A stretch of 64,000 bases of DNA from Magnolia sinica (Eukaryota > Streptophyta > Magnoliopsida > Magnoliales > Magnoliaceae), in assembly GCF_029962835.1 (NCBI RefSeq), contig NC_080582.1, positions 17,802,032-17,866,031 on the forward strand. Reading direction: 5' to 3'. The number at the start of each line of letters is the position of its first letter. Positions within the stretch are counted from its first letter, which is position 1. Shown here piece after piece: positions 24,370-37,028 of the stretch. The notes beneath the pieces are model-generated. The model saw only the letters and a program-made list of their open reading frames with translations. It was not told where the DNA came from and did not search any database. Made by a program: the position numbers and the translations under genes.

Positions 24370-27300
24370 TGTAACACCCTGAATTTTTACCAACCCAGAG
24401 TTAGACGTCCTTAGGCAATGGGTCAACCATAACACTCTCAAAGCTCAATCCCAAAGCGTAAAGTTCCTTTTTAACCATTTTCCTTCGAGATCTCATCTTT
24501 CACCATCCTATTCTTCAAATTTTTCTAAGAACATTCATAATACACACCAATCCTAGGGTATAAATGATGAAGAATAATACCGAAACTAAAACTTTCCATA
24601 AATAGTAACTAATTGGATAAAATGGGTTTTTGACCCTTAAAATTTTAGAATCTAACAAAATAGATAGGTTAATTGGATATATTAGCTTATCCTACCTCAA
24701 AATCATATATTGTATGTCACCTAACTCATTCCCGTTTGCAAATGAGACTCGATAATGCCTCGACGGACTCGTGGGCCCAAACGACTCAATTCGGAGGGAC
24801 CCAGGGTGGGTCGCACATGTTTCCGGCAACCCCGGGGGGGGGGGGGGGGGGGGAAATCGCCCCTGGGGCGAGCCCTCGCCCATATGTCCAGTGACCGGCG
24901 AGGGGCTCGCCGGTTTGGCGAGGCTTCGTCCGTACAACGGATTGGGCAGCCCATTTTCTGCATTTTTCTACGCATTTTGTCTAAATTTGAAAACTCATAT
25001 TTACCTCGTTATAATTCCAATTTAGGTGATTCAAAAACAAGACTGAAGATAAATGAGTCTAGTTTTATATAAAAATATGTGAAAAATATAATAAAATATT
25101 TAATATAGTTTAAAGTAGGGTATTGTGACAACTATCCAAAAATAACTTGTTGGACAGCTGCTGCTTCTAGAATTTTTAGAATTTTTCTACATCACGAAAT
25201 CTCATAAAATTTGGTGGAGACTGGGTAAACTTGATGATGAACTATACAAAAAATAATTAAAATAATATAATAACGAGAAGTGACAAAACGGGGCATAGAA
25301 TGGCCCTAGGATCGTATTTTGCCATAATTAGGGTAGAATTTGGTTATGTACTAAACTGAATATTCAGTAGAATTAGCTTGAACCACTTTAAATATGAATT
25401 ACAAGACCCAAAATGAGTAGGACCACTAATGCTACGTTACCTAGAAACCTATGATTCAACTCTAAACCCAGTTGCTCTCGGGAGTACTTTGAAACTTCGT
25501 ATTGGACCTGAACCGCACGTCGAAAGTCCGATAGCGATGATCTTAGACATTTATGGTCATCTTGTTGGGCTTGGCTATCACCTGAAAAACTAAATCCAGA
25601 TGATGTCCTGGGTCGATTTATTTGAGTACGGAGTGAAGAGTGTGAGAACGGTGAGAAATTAAATATGATTTTATGAAATCTGAGTCGTGTCGCTTGCGCG
25701 ACGATTTTAAGCAATCTGACCGTTAAATTCTGACCTAATTTCACCCTCGGATCAGGGAAGATGGCCCAGGCATGTCATAATGCTTGTGGACCTGATCGAG
25801 TTTCGGTGACTGTTGAATTGAGATTGGTCTGCCACGGCTGATCTGTAAATTCGATCGGTACAAAAACTCAGTCTGACCTAGATCCATGATCAGTAAGCTT
25901 AAGTCCAACCGCACGTAGAAAAAGGACCACCGGAAGCGCTCCGTTGGATCGAGAGAGACCCGATTTGGTTATAACCTAAGTATACCTTGGCCCTGGGGCT
26001 ATTTTCATCAATGTTAGGCCTATATAAAGACCTTAAAACCCTCACTCTCTATTCCATACGAATTTCCTAAACCCTAGCTAAGAGAGAGAGAGAGAGAAGA
26101 AAAGAGAGAGTAAGTGAGAGAGAAGTTGGTGAATCATTTGGGATTCTTTCTTGTTACTCTGCATCCTTAAACCGTCACTTCTGAATCGTTATTCCGGCGA
26201 TTCTAAGTTCATCCTTGGGTAAGTTAATCAAACTCTAATCTGTTTTAGAGCTTAGAAGAGTCTCTGTGTTGATGTAGCTCATTTTCTATTCATACCTTAG
26301 GTTACCTAATCGCCGTTGACGAAGACATATCGTCTAAATCAGTTCGGTGCGTTCTTTCTGATTTAAGGTGTGGACTATATTCGTATAGGTTATGGTTTTC
26401 AAGGCTTTCAATGTCAGATAATGGTTTATTCTTGTTGTGGGTGCAATTTCACATGCCAAATGCGATGTTTATATTGTGTTCCTGATATATGTGAGTTAGA
26501 TTGAGATTTGTGTATTCCTTGTGTATGTAGAAAGTATCGTATACGTCTGAAATATGAGCATATGTTTGCCATGATTAATTGTCGTGTATTTGTGTTAGTT
26601 GTATGTGTAGCAACTCCTTGATGAAAGGAATTGTCCAAATGTGTGTTACCACCAACATACGTCACGTATGTTGGAATATGTAGTCTAAGTGTTTGTAGAA
26701 ACGTCTGAATGATCAAGTGTGTTATATATGGTACTTTTTGTGTGTGTTGAGAAGAGATTCTCAACTATCTTGTTGGTGTGAATGATTTCCTACATGCAAT
26801 TTACATTCCTTGTTATTTAAATTCAGGCACTACTTATGTGTATATCCATGTTAAGTTGATATTCATCAAATACTCATATACTGTATGATTATAATTGTTG
26901 ATCCATTATTGTTCTAAATTGATGGTATGAATATCTGTTATACTTGAATGTGTTTGAGACTATGAAATAGTCCAGGGAATTGGTAACGGACCTTGAGTTC
27001 GTGGTCGAAGTTGTTTTCGCCACGTAGGACGTGTTTGACGAACCCGAGTCATATTAGGGTTGTCGGCAGTGGTTTGGCCACACGGAGTGTTTGCGCACTC
27101 TAAGTCGTTCAACTCAACGTGCGCTCGTGCTAGTCGAGTTCGTCAAGTAACCCGATTGTCTCGACGTATGTTAACCATGTATGGACACTATTGCTTGAAT
27201 CTAGAGTACCATACTTATCGATGAAATCCCGTTAACCGTTGTATCTTGATCTGCTAAGACTCATGAGCCGGACATGGTGGTATGGGACACCATAGTCGAG

Positions 27301-28392
27301 CTGTTGGCCTACACTGGGGTGACGAGCCTCCCCGTAGTGACCAGTGAGCACACCAGACTCGTGAGCCGATTATGGTGGTATGGGACACTATATTCGTGCT
27401 GTCGGCCTACATTGATTGGTGACGAGCCCTTTGTAGTGACCTCGAGCATACCTTGATACTGCAGTAAGGCGACGAGCCTTAGAGTAGTAATTAAGGTATG
27501 ATAGGCATGCATTGATTGGTAACGAGCCCTTTGCAACGACCTAGAACCATATGATTGTATGAGATTGCCTAGGACTGACAACCCTAGAATGGATCACTGT
27601 GTGGAAATTAATATGAGGAAGGTACCTTAGCTTCCCAATCCCGCTGTATGAAAAGGACTAATAATAACTTGGTAATCATGTTCATGCACCGCATTGCATG
27701 TGCATAGAAGTCGTTGGCACTGAGGGAGGTTGTCATGCGTACCGTAAGATGAAGACGCTGATGGAGTGCAGGCGAGGGCATGCATCATTTATACATACAT
27801 CCTTGCATTAACAAGAGTACTTTAGATGTGTTTAATTGTATTGCCTTATCATTACTGCTTGATTGATTTGATATCATGTTAACTTTTACTGTATAGTTCC
27901 ACTGAGTTAATCACTCACTCCTACGTTTCGGGACAGTGTTGTACACACCAACCAGACTCTGTCTTAGCTGCAGGTAATGGCGATGATTCTGAGGCAGAGC
28001 CGGACTATTACGATGATGAGGAGGCGTTCTCCTTTATGCAGTTCTCAGGTGGGTTCATGTAAGCCGTGTCCTGATCGACGAGGATTCTGGGTTTTCTTTT
28101 GGGAATAGATGAATTTCATTTTGATACTTGTATTTTGAGATAAACACTTGTATTATGACCTGGCAGAGCATACATACCACATGGACTTACACATGTACAT
28201 ATATATTTCTTTAAGCCTTCCGCTTGCGTTTTTCACTTATCCCTAGATTATGTTTGCAGTTTGGCTTAATTTATTCCATGTTTTATGCACTTATACAGAC
28301 AACATACATCCATCATTACATATGTTGCATAAGTGATGTTTTGGAACTCGGGAGCTGAGTTATGCTCGACCCCCAAATTTCAGGGCGTTACA
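24370..28392 (+). repeat. 5' LTR of the large-LTR element
   Basis: 4023 bp. A TATA box (CCTATATAAAGACC, about 26020) precedes a (GA)n-rich tract (26083-26130), as expected at U3/R. A 20-base G homopolymer lies at about 24834-24853. A degenerate repeat with GGTATGGGACAC and GACGAGCC units fills about 27260-27580. The 70-112-codon frames here are not genes. Confidence 0.88.
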
Positions 28393-31300
28393 AGATGGTA
28401 TCAGAGCATGATTTGGATTAAACCGGACCTGGGTTATGGTCACACACCGCACGTTGTCGCCACCTTAGTGTAGGAGGGTGTGAGATTAATCTAGAATTTG
28501 TGTAAGTTTTCCCGTTGCTTCTATCGGCGAAAGTTTACTGAAAACGATCACCGAGATCGAGTCTGTTCACACTCCTGATCACACACTGTGACCCTAAATC
28601 ACTTCTAGACCGTCCATTGACGGGTTTAGATGGTGTATCATTCCATCCAAGCCATTAAAATGTCTGTAAACCTGCATATGTATCAGATTCTGTTCATAGT
28701 GACCCAATAAGTATCGAATCAGACTAGGGGCCCAATCGGGGCATTTCCAGGGGGACCCAGGGTGGAAGCCATATCATTTTCTGACCCAGGGGACAGGAGG
28801 ACCTCGCCCAAATGGCGAGTCATCGCTGGAAAGTCTAGAGACCGGCAATGACCTCGCCAGTTCGGCGAGCCCTCGCCGCCTAACGGGCCTGGCTAGGCGG
28901 GCTAGCTCGGGCCGACGCCTTTGGGTTGTTGTGTGGCCCATTGATCCATGTGGGGTCGATTAAAACCCCTCCTAACACCCCCCTCCTTCACAAACTACCA
29001 CTCCAAGCTCTCATTTTCTTAAGCAAACCCAAACATCTTCACTCGAATCACCCCTCCAAGCACTTCTCTTTCCATTTTCGTGCACCACCCACACCACCCC
29101 TTCGAAGCCTTCTTCCACAACAGTGCTCTTCTTCTTTCCCTTTCGTTTGAGCACTTCCAACCCACATTTTTGTGTCCCATAACCTTCACAACCTCCAAAT
29201 GATGCGACATTTAAGGCCCGTTCAACCAACTGCATTAGGTGAGATTAGGGTGGATAGAATTGTAAGAGTAACAATAAATGCATGTGTAAGGTATTGTCCC
29301 TAGATTGGGTGTATCCCATGGTTTCCAATACCATGTTTGGAATGTATGCAATTAAAAGTAAATTTTAGGATTCCCTTTCAAATTACGCTTGGAAATTCCT
29401 TATCATGGGATTTGGAAATCCCATCTCACACTTTCCAACACAAGGCTCGTTTTCCAAAGCCTATGCAATTGATTTTAATCCCATCCCACCCTCCTTCTAA
29501 ACATGCCATTTCCAAATCCCGAGGTGGGATTAGCAATGAAATCCATTTAATACAACTTAATATCACTGGCCAAACAGTCCCTTAGAGTTTTGGACCTAAA
29601 GTTGGTACTCTTAGATTTCAAAAAAATAAAAAAATAAAAAAAATCTGGCGGTACAAGAAATTCAATAAATTAAGAACGTGAACCCTAGGACCTTCTTAGC
29701 TAGTATGAGCATGTGTGTAATGCTCGAGTGCAATTACATTCAAGTTCGGGCAACTCAATTCCAATCAGACGACCTTGACCCTAAGTGGTAAAACAATTCA
29801 TTGTATTAGAAATGATATGAAATCATCTAGCGTATAAACATAGACTTTAGATCACAACTATTGGATTACCGTTACTCCTAAATTAAGACTAGGCTGCTGG
29901 TTATATTAAGGAATGTAAAAAGACTGATTATGCTAGGATAGATGAATGATAGACTTAGTTAGTCGGCTTCATTAAGTTGCAGTGAGACCCCATTCCTTCG
30001 TTGAGTCCCCTTGGTACTCGTAGGCTTCTTTAGTAACTCTTAGGAAGCTTGTCTGACTTAGAAACTATTCACTCTCAGAGAAAACTTATATATATCCTTG
30101 GATTTAACGTTAGGCCAAATCAATACACCCCTAGAATTGCCTCCTCAAGGACTTATTACAATCGGAAACACGGAGTAGAGCAACTATATATATAGGCGAA
30201 GTATTCGCGGTTTGAATCGAATTCTCAATCCTGGTAGTTACCAATGAACTCAATGCTCTGATTAAGCAGAAGATCGGGATCAACTAGGATTAAGAACTAA
30301 TATAACAAAATTTTCTGTCATAGACTAGGCAGAAGGTCTATGTATTCGGCTCAGACCCACTACACAACTTTCTTTCCGTGTTGGCCCAACCACTTACAAT
30401 CACAAGTTTATTACTCCGTCTTTGAGAAGTGTTCAGTATATATAGCCAATAGAGATTTTTCCTTTTGGCCCAAGAAATTTCTTAAATGGGCAACAGACAG
30501 ATAGGAATTAGATCCCGAATCACAGACCATTCTGGCCTACATATGAACTTAGGAACTTAGGCTACTCGTTAACCTATTTTATCCAAATTCCTTAGGTACT
30601 AATAATGTCACGGTTCTCGTACAGTATGAAACCGGATATGATAAATGAAGATAAGTCGGAACCGTGGTAAAAGTCCTTCTTAGGTAGAATTAGGCATCTA
30701 ACTACCAACTCGCACCCGTCCCTGAAATCAACCACAACACCCATCATCTCCTTTCTATAACCATAGGTACCAATGTTATAGTACACATTATCGATGAAAG
30801 GAAAACCAATGTATTCGGAGATCGTATCCCATTTCATGTCAAGGATAGGTTCCAAATTACACATTGTCCGGACAAACGAATTAGGACAGATATTCTTGAA
30901 CCTTGAGAGTAGAAATAAGTTTTAAGGGGGGTAGAATGTCATGAGCCCAATCTAGTTAGGTCAGTTTATACATTCGTTTGATCAGAATGGCACAACGTAA
31001 GCGTGGTGGGCCCCAACCCCACTGGCCTAGGATCGAAAGAAATTGATCTAGGATACACGTAAGGTTAGGTCACTAAATCGGATCTAAATCTTCCTTAGAA
31101 TGTCAATAGTGAAGTCATTAAAGGAAAGCAATTAGGGTTCATGTGTTACACCAATTCATGTTAAGGAATAGGCCTAAAATAGGTACGAGTTGAATTACAA
31201 TAGCCAAGGTCAGTACATCCACTAATGTACTCATTGAATATGGACCCCATAGGAGCCTTAGCCAATTTCAGGGTGAGAATGTTTTATGGAGGTTAGACTA

Positions 31301-31446
31301 AAATGTGCCAGACTAGCATAGATAGTATACACCCTACCATGCATATAAACTTGAAATCAGTAAAGCTTAGGCGAAAGGAATAATAGAATCTTTACTCATT
31401 ACCCTTAGCCAATTTCGGGGACGAAATTTTTTTAAGGGGGGTAGAT
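28393..31446 (+). other. Noncoding interior of the large-LTR element
   Basis: After the primer-binding site no retroviral domain is seen. 28740-28930 resembles the GGCGAG-rich part of the LTRs. TCGATTAAAACCCCTCC followed by a C-rich stretch (28955-29130) looks like a leader. A second purine tract followed by TG (TTTTAAGGGGGGTAGAATGTC, about 30919) suggests that a fragment of another LTR element forms part of this interior. Confidence 0.55.
29209..29584. mobile_element. Small TIR element (MITE), hAT- or Harbinger-like ends
   Basis: Ends are TAAGGCCCGTTCAACC and, in reverse, TAAGGGACTGTTTGGCC. The interior has self-complementary GGGATTTGGAAATCCC-type stretches. The superfamily is uncertain because the target duplication is not clear. 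Confidence 0.45.
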
Positions 31447-34400
31447 TGTAACACCCCGGATTTTTGCCAACCTAGAGTTAGACGTCCTTAGGCAATGGGT
31501 CAACCATAACACTCTCAAAGCTCAATCTCAAAGCGTAAAGTTCCTTTTTAACCCTTTTCCTTTGAGATCTCATCTTTCACCATCCTATTCTTTAAATTTT
31601 TTTAAGCATATTCATAATACACACTAATCCTAGGGTATAAATGATGAAGAACAATACCGAAACTAAAACTTACCATAAATAGTAATTAATTGGATAAAAT
31701 GGGTTTTTGACCCTTAAAATTTTGGAATCTAACAAAATAGATAGGTTAATTGGATATATTAGTTTCTCCTACCCCAAAATCATATATTGTACATCGCGTA
31801 ACTCAATCCCGTTTGCAAATGAGACCCAATAATGCCTCGATGGACTCGTGAGCCCAAACGACTCAATTCGGGGGAACCCGGGGTGGGTCCCACATGTTTC
31901 TGGCAACCCCAGGGGGGTGGGGGGAGGACATCACCCCTGGGGTGAGCCCTCGCCCATATGTCCAGTGACCGGCGAGGCCTCGTCCGTATAACGGATTGGG
32001 CAGCCCGTTTTCTACATTTTTTTGCACATTTTGTCCAACTTTGAAAAATTATATCTCCTTTGTTATAACTCTGAATTAGGTGATTCAAAAACCAAACTGA
32101 AAAAAAATGAGTCTAGTTTTATATAAAAATATGTAAAAAAATATAATAAAATATTTAATATAGTTTAAAGTAGGGTATTGTGACAACTATCCAAAAATCA
32201 CTTGTTGGACAGCTGCTGCTTCTAGAATTTTTAGAATTTTTCTACATCACGAAATCTCATGAAATTTGGTGGAGACTGGGTAAACTTGATGATGAACTAC
32301 AAAAAAAATAATTAAAATAATATAATAACTAAAAGTTCCAAAATGGGGCATAGAATGGCCCTAGGATCGTATTTTACCATAATTAGGGTAGAATTTGGTT
32401 AAGTACTAAACTGAATACTCAGTAGAATTAGCTTGAACCACTTTAAATATGAACTACAAGACCCAAAATGAGTAGGACCACTAATGCCACGTTACCTAGA
32501 AACCTATGATTCAACTCTAAACCCAGTTGCTCTCGGAGTACTTTGAAACTTCGTATTGGATCTGGACCGCACGTCGAAAGTCCGATAGCGATGATCTTAG
32601 ACATTTATGGTCACCTTGTTGGGCTTGGCTATCACCTCAAAAATCAAGTTCAGATGATGTCCTGGGTCGATTTATTTGAGTACGGAGTGAAGAGTGTGAG
32701 AACGGTGAGAAATTAAATATGATTTTATGAAATCTGAGTCGTGTCGCTTGCGCGACAATTTTAAGCAATCTGACCGTTGGATTCTGACCCAATTTCACCC
32801 TCGGATCAGGGAAGATGGCCCAGGCATGTCATAATGCTTGTGGACCTGATCGAGTTTCGGTGACCGTTGAATTTAGATTGGTCCGTCATGGCTGATCTGT
32901 AAATTCGATCGGTACAAAAACTCAGTCTGACCTAGATCCATGGTCAGTGAGCTTAAGTCCGACCGCACGTGGAAAAAAGACCACCGGAAGCGCTCCGTTG
33001 GATCGAGAGAGACCCGATTTGGTTATAACCTAAGTATACCTTGGCTTGGGGCTATTTTCATCAGTGTTAGGCCTATATAAAGACCTTAAAACCCTCACTC
33101 TCTATTCTATACGAATTTCCTAAACCCTAGCTAAGAGAGAGAGAAGAAAAGAGAGAGTAAGTGAGAGAGAAGTTGGTGAATCATTTGGGATTCTTTCTTA
33201 TTACTCTGCATCCTTAAACCGTCACTTCTGAATCGTTATTCCGGCAATTCTAAGTTCATCCTTGGGTAAGTTAATCAAACCCTAATCTATTTTAGAGCTT
33301 AGAAGAGTCTATGTGTTGATGTAGCTCATTTTCTATTCATGCCTTAGGTTACCTACTCGCCGTTGACGAAGACATATCGTCTAAATCAGTTCGGTGCGTT
33401 CTTTCTGATTTAAGGTGCGGACTATATTCGTATAGGTTATGATTTTTAAGGCTTTCAATGTCAGATAATGGTTTATTCTTGTTGTGGGTGCAATTTCACA
33501 TGCCAAACGCTATGTTTATATTGCGTTCCTGATATATATGAGTTAGATTGAGATTTGTGTATTCCTTGTGTATGTAGAAAGTATCGTATACGTCTGAAAT
33601 ACGAGCATGTGTTTGCCATGATTAATTGTCGTGTATTTGTGTTAGTTGTATGTGTAGCAACTCCTTGATGAAAGGAATTGTCCAAATGTGTGTTACCACC
33701 AACATACGTCATGTATGTTGGAATATGTAGTCTAAGTATTTGTAGAAATGTCTGAATGATCAAGTGTGTTATATATGGTACTTTTTGTGGGTGTTGAGAA
33801 GAGATTCTCAACTATCTTGTTGGTGTGAATGATTTTCTACATGCAATTTACATTCCTTGTTGTTTAAATTCAGGCACTACTTATGTGTATATCCATGTTA
33901 AGTTGATATTCATCAAATGCTCATATACTGTATGATTAGAATTGTTGATCCATTATTGTTCTAAATTGATGGTATGAATATCTGTTATACTTGAATGTAT
34001 TTGGGACTATGAAATAGTCCAGGGAATCGGTAACAGACCTTGAGTTCGTGGTCGAAGTTGTTTTCGCCACGTAGGACGTATTTGACGAACCCGAGTTGTA
34101 TTAGGGTTGTCGGCAGTGGTTTGGCCACACAGAGTGTTTGCGCACTCTAAGTCATTTAACTTTTACTGTATAGTTCCACTGAGTTGATCACTCACTCCCA
34201 CGTTCCGGGACGGTGTTGTACACACCAACCAGACTCTGTCTTAGCTGCAGGTAATGGCGATGATTCTGAGGCAGAGCCGGACTATTACGATGATGAGGAG
34301 GCGTTCTCCTTTATGCAGTTCTCAGGCGGGTTCATGTGAGCCGTGTCCTGATCGACGAGGATTCTGGGTTTTCTTTTGGGAATAGATGAATTTCATTTTG

Positions 34401-34669
34401 ATACTTGTATTTTGAGACAAACACTTGTATTATGACCTAGCAGAGCATACATATCACAGGGACTTACACATGTACACATATATTTCTTTAAGTCTTCCGC
34501 TTGCGTTTTTCACTTATCCCTGGATTATGTTTGCAGTTTGGCTTAATCTATTCCATGTTTTATGCACTTATACAGACAACATACATTCATCATTACATAT
34601 GTTGCATAAGTGATATTTTGAAACTCGGGAGCTAAGTTATGCTCGACCCCCAAATTTCAGGGTGTTACA
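31447..34669 (+). repeat. 3' LTR of the large-LTR element
   Basis: 3223 bp, shorter than its partner but collinear with it; TATA box at about 33070 (CCTATATAAAGACC) and a GA-rich tract at about 33133-33170. Confidence 0.88.
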
Positions 34670-35160
34670 ACAATAGACTTGACAGACTGGATGTATTCAA
34701 ACATAGGTGTAGCACCCATTTTAACAGTGTACAACTATACTTGAGTTGTTGTACGCGAGCTCGGAAGGACGATGCAAAGATCCTCTCCAGAGCATACTAC
34801 ACATCACGAGATGTGGTGAGGCCGACAACATGGGCCATGATCGGTTCAGTGAGGGAGGAGATGAGCCAGCAGAGGAGCATTTGGTCCATTTTGATCCATC
34901 TGGTGTAGTTAGGATTGAGGATAGGCAAGGTATCCTTCTCTATTGGAGGGAGGAAATGGTCTAGACATGAAGAGGTGCCATCGATAAGGCCTTCAAGATC
35001 ATAGAGTTTTAGTATGAGAAGGAACTGGGAATGTCATACCAATAAATTTCCTTTGTCAAGTTTGATGTTGAGGAAGTGAGTGATGTTAGAAACAGATGGC
35101 GACAAGGAGGAAGATGAAATGCTTGACATGGTGGATGAACTCGTAATAGCTCTGATACTA

Positions 35161-35467
35161 AGATAGATTGAGATGTAATCCGATGCACCTCATGGAGGTG
35201 CACGGTTTCTATTAATAACTTGAGAGGAGAACAATCAGCCACTGATTACAAGATATACACGGTAGCTAAATATTGTGAGGCTAATTATAACTATGTACAA
35301 TTGGAGCACGATTATCTAAGGACACCAGGATATCTCATGGATCACGAGTTGCCTTACGAAGTGGATTCATAAGATATTTTCCAGACACCAGGATATCTCA
35401 TGGATCATGAGTTGCCTTACGGGGTGGATCCATGAGATATTTTTCAGGCATGCCATCTACTCTAACA
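35161..35467 (-). repeat. 5' LTR of the copia element
   Basis: 307 bp, same internal tandem repeat as its partner. Adjoining TAGTATCAGAGC (minus strand) is the primer-binding site. Confidence 0.88.
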
Positions 35468-35472
35468 CACCC

Positions 35473-36566
35473 CACTGTCAGTTCAATCTTCACTGTTAGC
35501 TACCCTCACTACGAATCTATACCAAGATCTAAGTGTTGAAACTAGGTATCTTTCACTTAGTCTACCACTTGAGCTATGGATCAGGGTGTAACCGCCCCAG
35601 ACCTGATCAGTCATATTTACGCAGCCTACTTTGATGGTAAAAAGATGTGATGCCTAACAGCATTAGGAAGGCAAAATGAATATGTTGGTAGAAGACGCAT
35701 GGTATAAAGGTTAAAGAAAATAAAATAAAAGCAAACAGCGGTGATGCCTGACAACATTCGTAAGACAAAAAGAAAATGCGTGTAGAAGAAGCGTGGCATA
35801 AAGAAAAGCAAAGAAAAAAAAGAAAAGCGAACGGTAGGACGCTTGGTATAAAGATCGAGGGATTTTCACAAATTAGTACCTCATTAGTACAGTATTTACA
35901 TCTCAGTGTCTTTTTTTAAATTACCTCATTAATCAAGTTACCGTGAAAGTTACCTCCTGTTAGTTTTTGTTAACTTTCCTGATCATTTTTCTTAAATTGA
36001 CAAAAATACCCATCGATTAATAATCTGCATAAGAAAATTCAAAATGTAACTAGATGTAATTATCATTAATGAAGTGTAATTATCATTAATGAAGTATAAT
36101 TATCAAGAAAATTCTGATTTTTCCAGCCCAATTGCATTGGGACGTGCCAACCAGTTAGTTTTCGAGATCATTTTAAGGCATGAGCCAAAAAATATGACAG
36201 ATCCAAATCTCTGTACCACACTGTTGGAAATAGTGGTGATTGAACCCCCACCATTAAAAACTTCCCAGGGCCCACCGTGATGTTTATTTTTCATCTAATC
36301 TATGAATTAAGTTTTATAGACTTAGGTACATCTTCTTCCAAAACTTTTGTAGCCTGATAAGCTTTTAATAGTGGTAGTAGAATCAGCACTATTTCTTATA
36401 GTATGATCTACTTAAGATTTAAATCTGCATCATATACATCTCATGCCATAAGATGATGGGCAAAATAGATGGGTGGGGTGGATAAAACACATACATCTTA
36501 GACAGGTGCACAAAGCACACCACATTTAAGTTCAAGGCTTTGCTGCAACAGCATATTAAGAGAGAC
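35473..36566. other. Intergenic with a MITE copy at about 36110-36515
   Basis: 35473-36100 shows two similar GTGATGCCTAACAGCATT / GTGATGCCTGACAACATT segments (about 35648 and 35740) that form a roughly 90-bp degenerate repeat. 36110-36515 has the MITE core from CATTTTAAGGCATGAGCC to GGATAAAACACATACATC. No exon recognised. Confidence 0.55.
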
Positions 36567-37013
36567 GATTGCATGTGACCCTGGTCACAGAGATATCTCC
36601 GTGACCGGGGCTGTGTGGGCCCATAGAAATGTTCGTTCTAAATTCACTCGGTACATCTGTTTTCAAAAGACCACAGCAGGGGAGGATTCTTAAAATCATG
36701 GAGATATAAGACTCAGGTGGGCCATACAACAGTGAAACAGAAGTTTTGTATCAGGATGATATTTATTTGGATGGCATATAAGCATCATAGTCAGCTCCAA
36801 GAAGCTTTTAACGTGGGTGTTGCTGTTCCCACTGTTTTGCTGGTGTGGCGGACCTTTTGTTTTTATTTCTAATTTATTATTAATTTTTTATCTACATGAT
36901 TTTTAGAATCCTATCTTATCATCGTCTTTCAAAATAGTGGATATGACATACATTTCTGTGGATCCCACACAGCCCTGTCACAGATATATCTCTATGACGG
37001 GGTCGCAGCAATC
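36567..37013. mobile_element. MITE with GATTGC...TGACC terminal inverted repeats
   Basis: 447 bp. The left end (GATTGCATGTGACCCTGGTC, then AGAGATATCTCCGTGACCGG) mirrors the right end (GATTGCTGCGACCCCGTCAT, then AGAGATATATCTGTGACAGG) over about 50 bp. The interior is related to the main MITE family, but the outer TIR is distinct. Confidence 0.75.
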
Positions 37014-37028
37014 TGCTCCTGCACGTTA

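Larger units (their letters stand above)
24370..34669 (+). mobile_element. Large-LTR Ty3/gypsy-like element without coding interior, nested in copia
   Basis: Bounded by ACAAT target duplications (24365-24369 and 34670-34674) inside the copia gag. The LTRs begin TGTAACACCC and end GTTACA. The primer-binding site TGGTATCAGAGC (28396-28407) matches initiator tRNA-Met, and the purine tract AAGGGGGGTAGAT (31434-31446), preceded by CGGGGACGAAAT, abuts the 3' LTR. These end motifs and long LTRs resemble Tekay/Del chromoviruses. The 3.05-kb interior shows no gag or pol domain, so it looks nonautonomous (LARD-like). LTRs differ by a few percent by eye, consistent with an insertion younger than its copia host. 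Confidence 0.85.
20330..35467 (-). mobile_element. Ty1/copia LTR retrotransposon, split by a nested element, broken
   Basis: Short LTRs at 20330-20648 and 35161-35467 and the target duplication CACCC (20325-20329 and 35468-35472) define one copia element of about 4.8 kb once the inserted 10.3 kb is set aside. Minus-strand parts: gag at about 34675-35160 and 23900-24364, protease with a DSGATHH motif at about 23830-23890, GAG-pre/integrase at about 22650-23670, reverse transcriptase at about 21290-22100, and RNase H at about 20640-21010. Protease-integrase-RT-RNase H is the copia order. The primer-binding site beside the right LTR is of the initiator tRNA-Met type. Several breaks in addition to the insertion. 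LTRs differ by about 6% by eye. Confidence 0.9.

Noticed and set aside
24673-25072. Several Gly/Pro-rich frames on both strands
   Set aside because: Produced by the G20 run and GC-rich LTR sequence; mutually overlapping and with no homology.
28396-28407. TGGTATCAGAGC as a tRNA gene trace
   Set aside because: It is the primer-binding site complementary to initiator tRNA-Met; the same word occurs beside the other LTRs and no cloverleaf follows.
30592-30864. 90-codon minus-strand frame
   Set aside because: No recognisable domain and antisense inside the noncoding interior of the large-LTR element.
26426-33811. A 112-codon frame present in both large LTRs (26426-26764 and 33473-33811, minus strand)
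   Set aside because: The conservation is only LTR identity; no domain, and it is antisense to the element.
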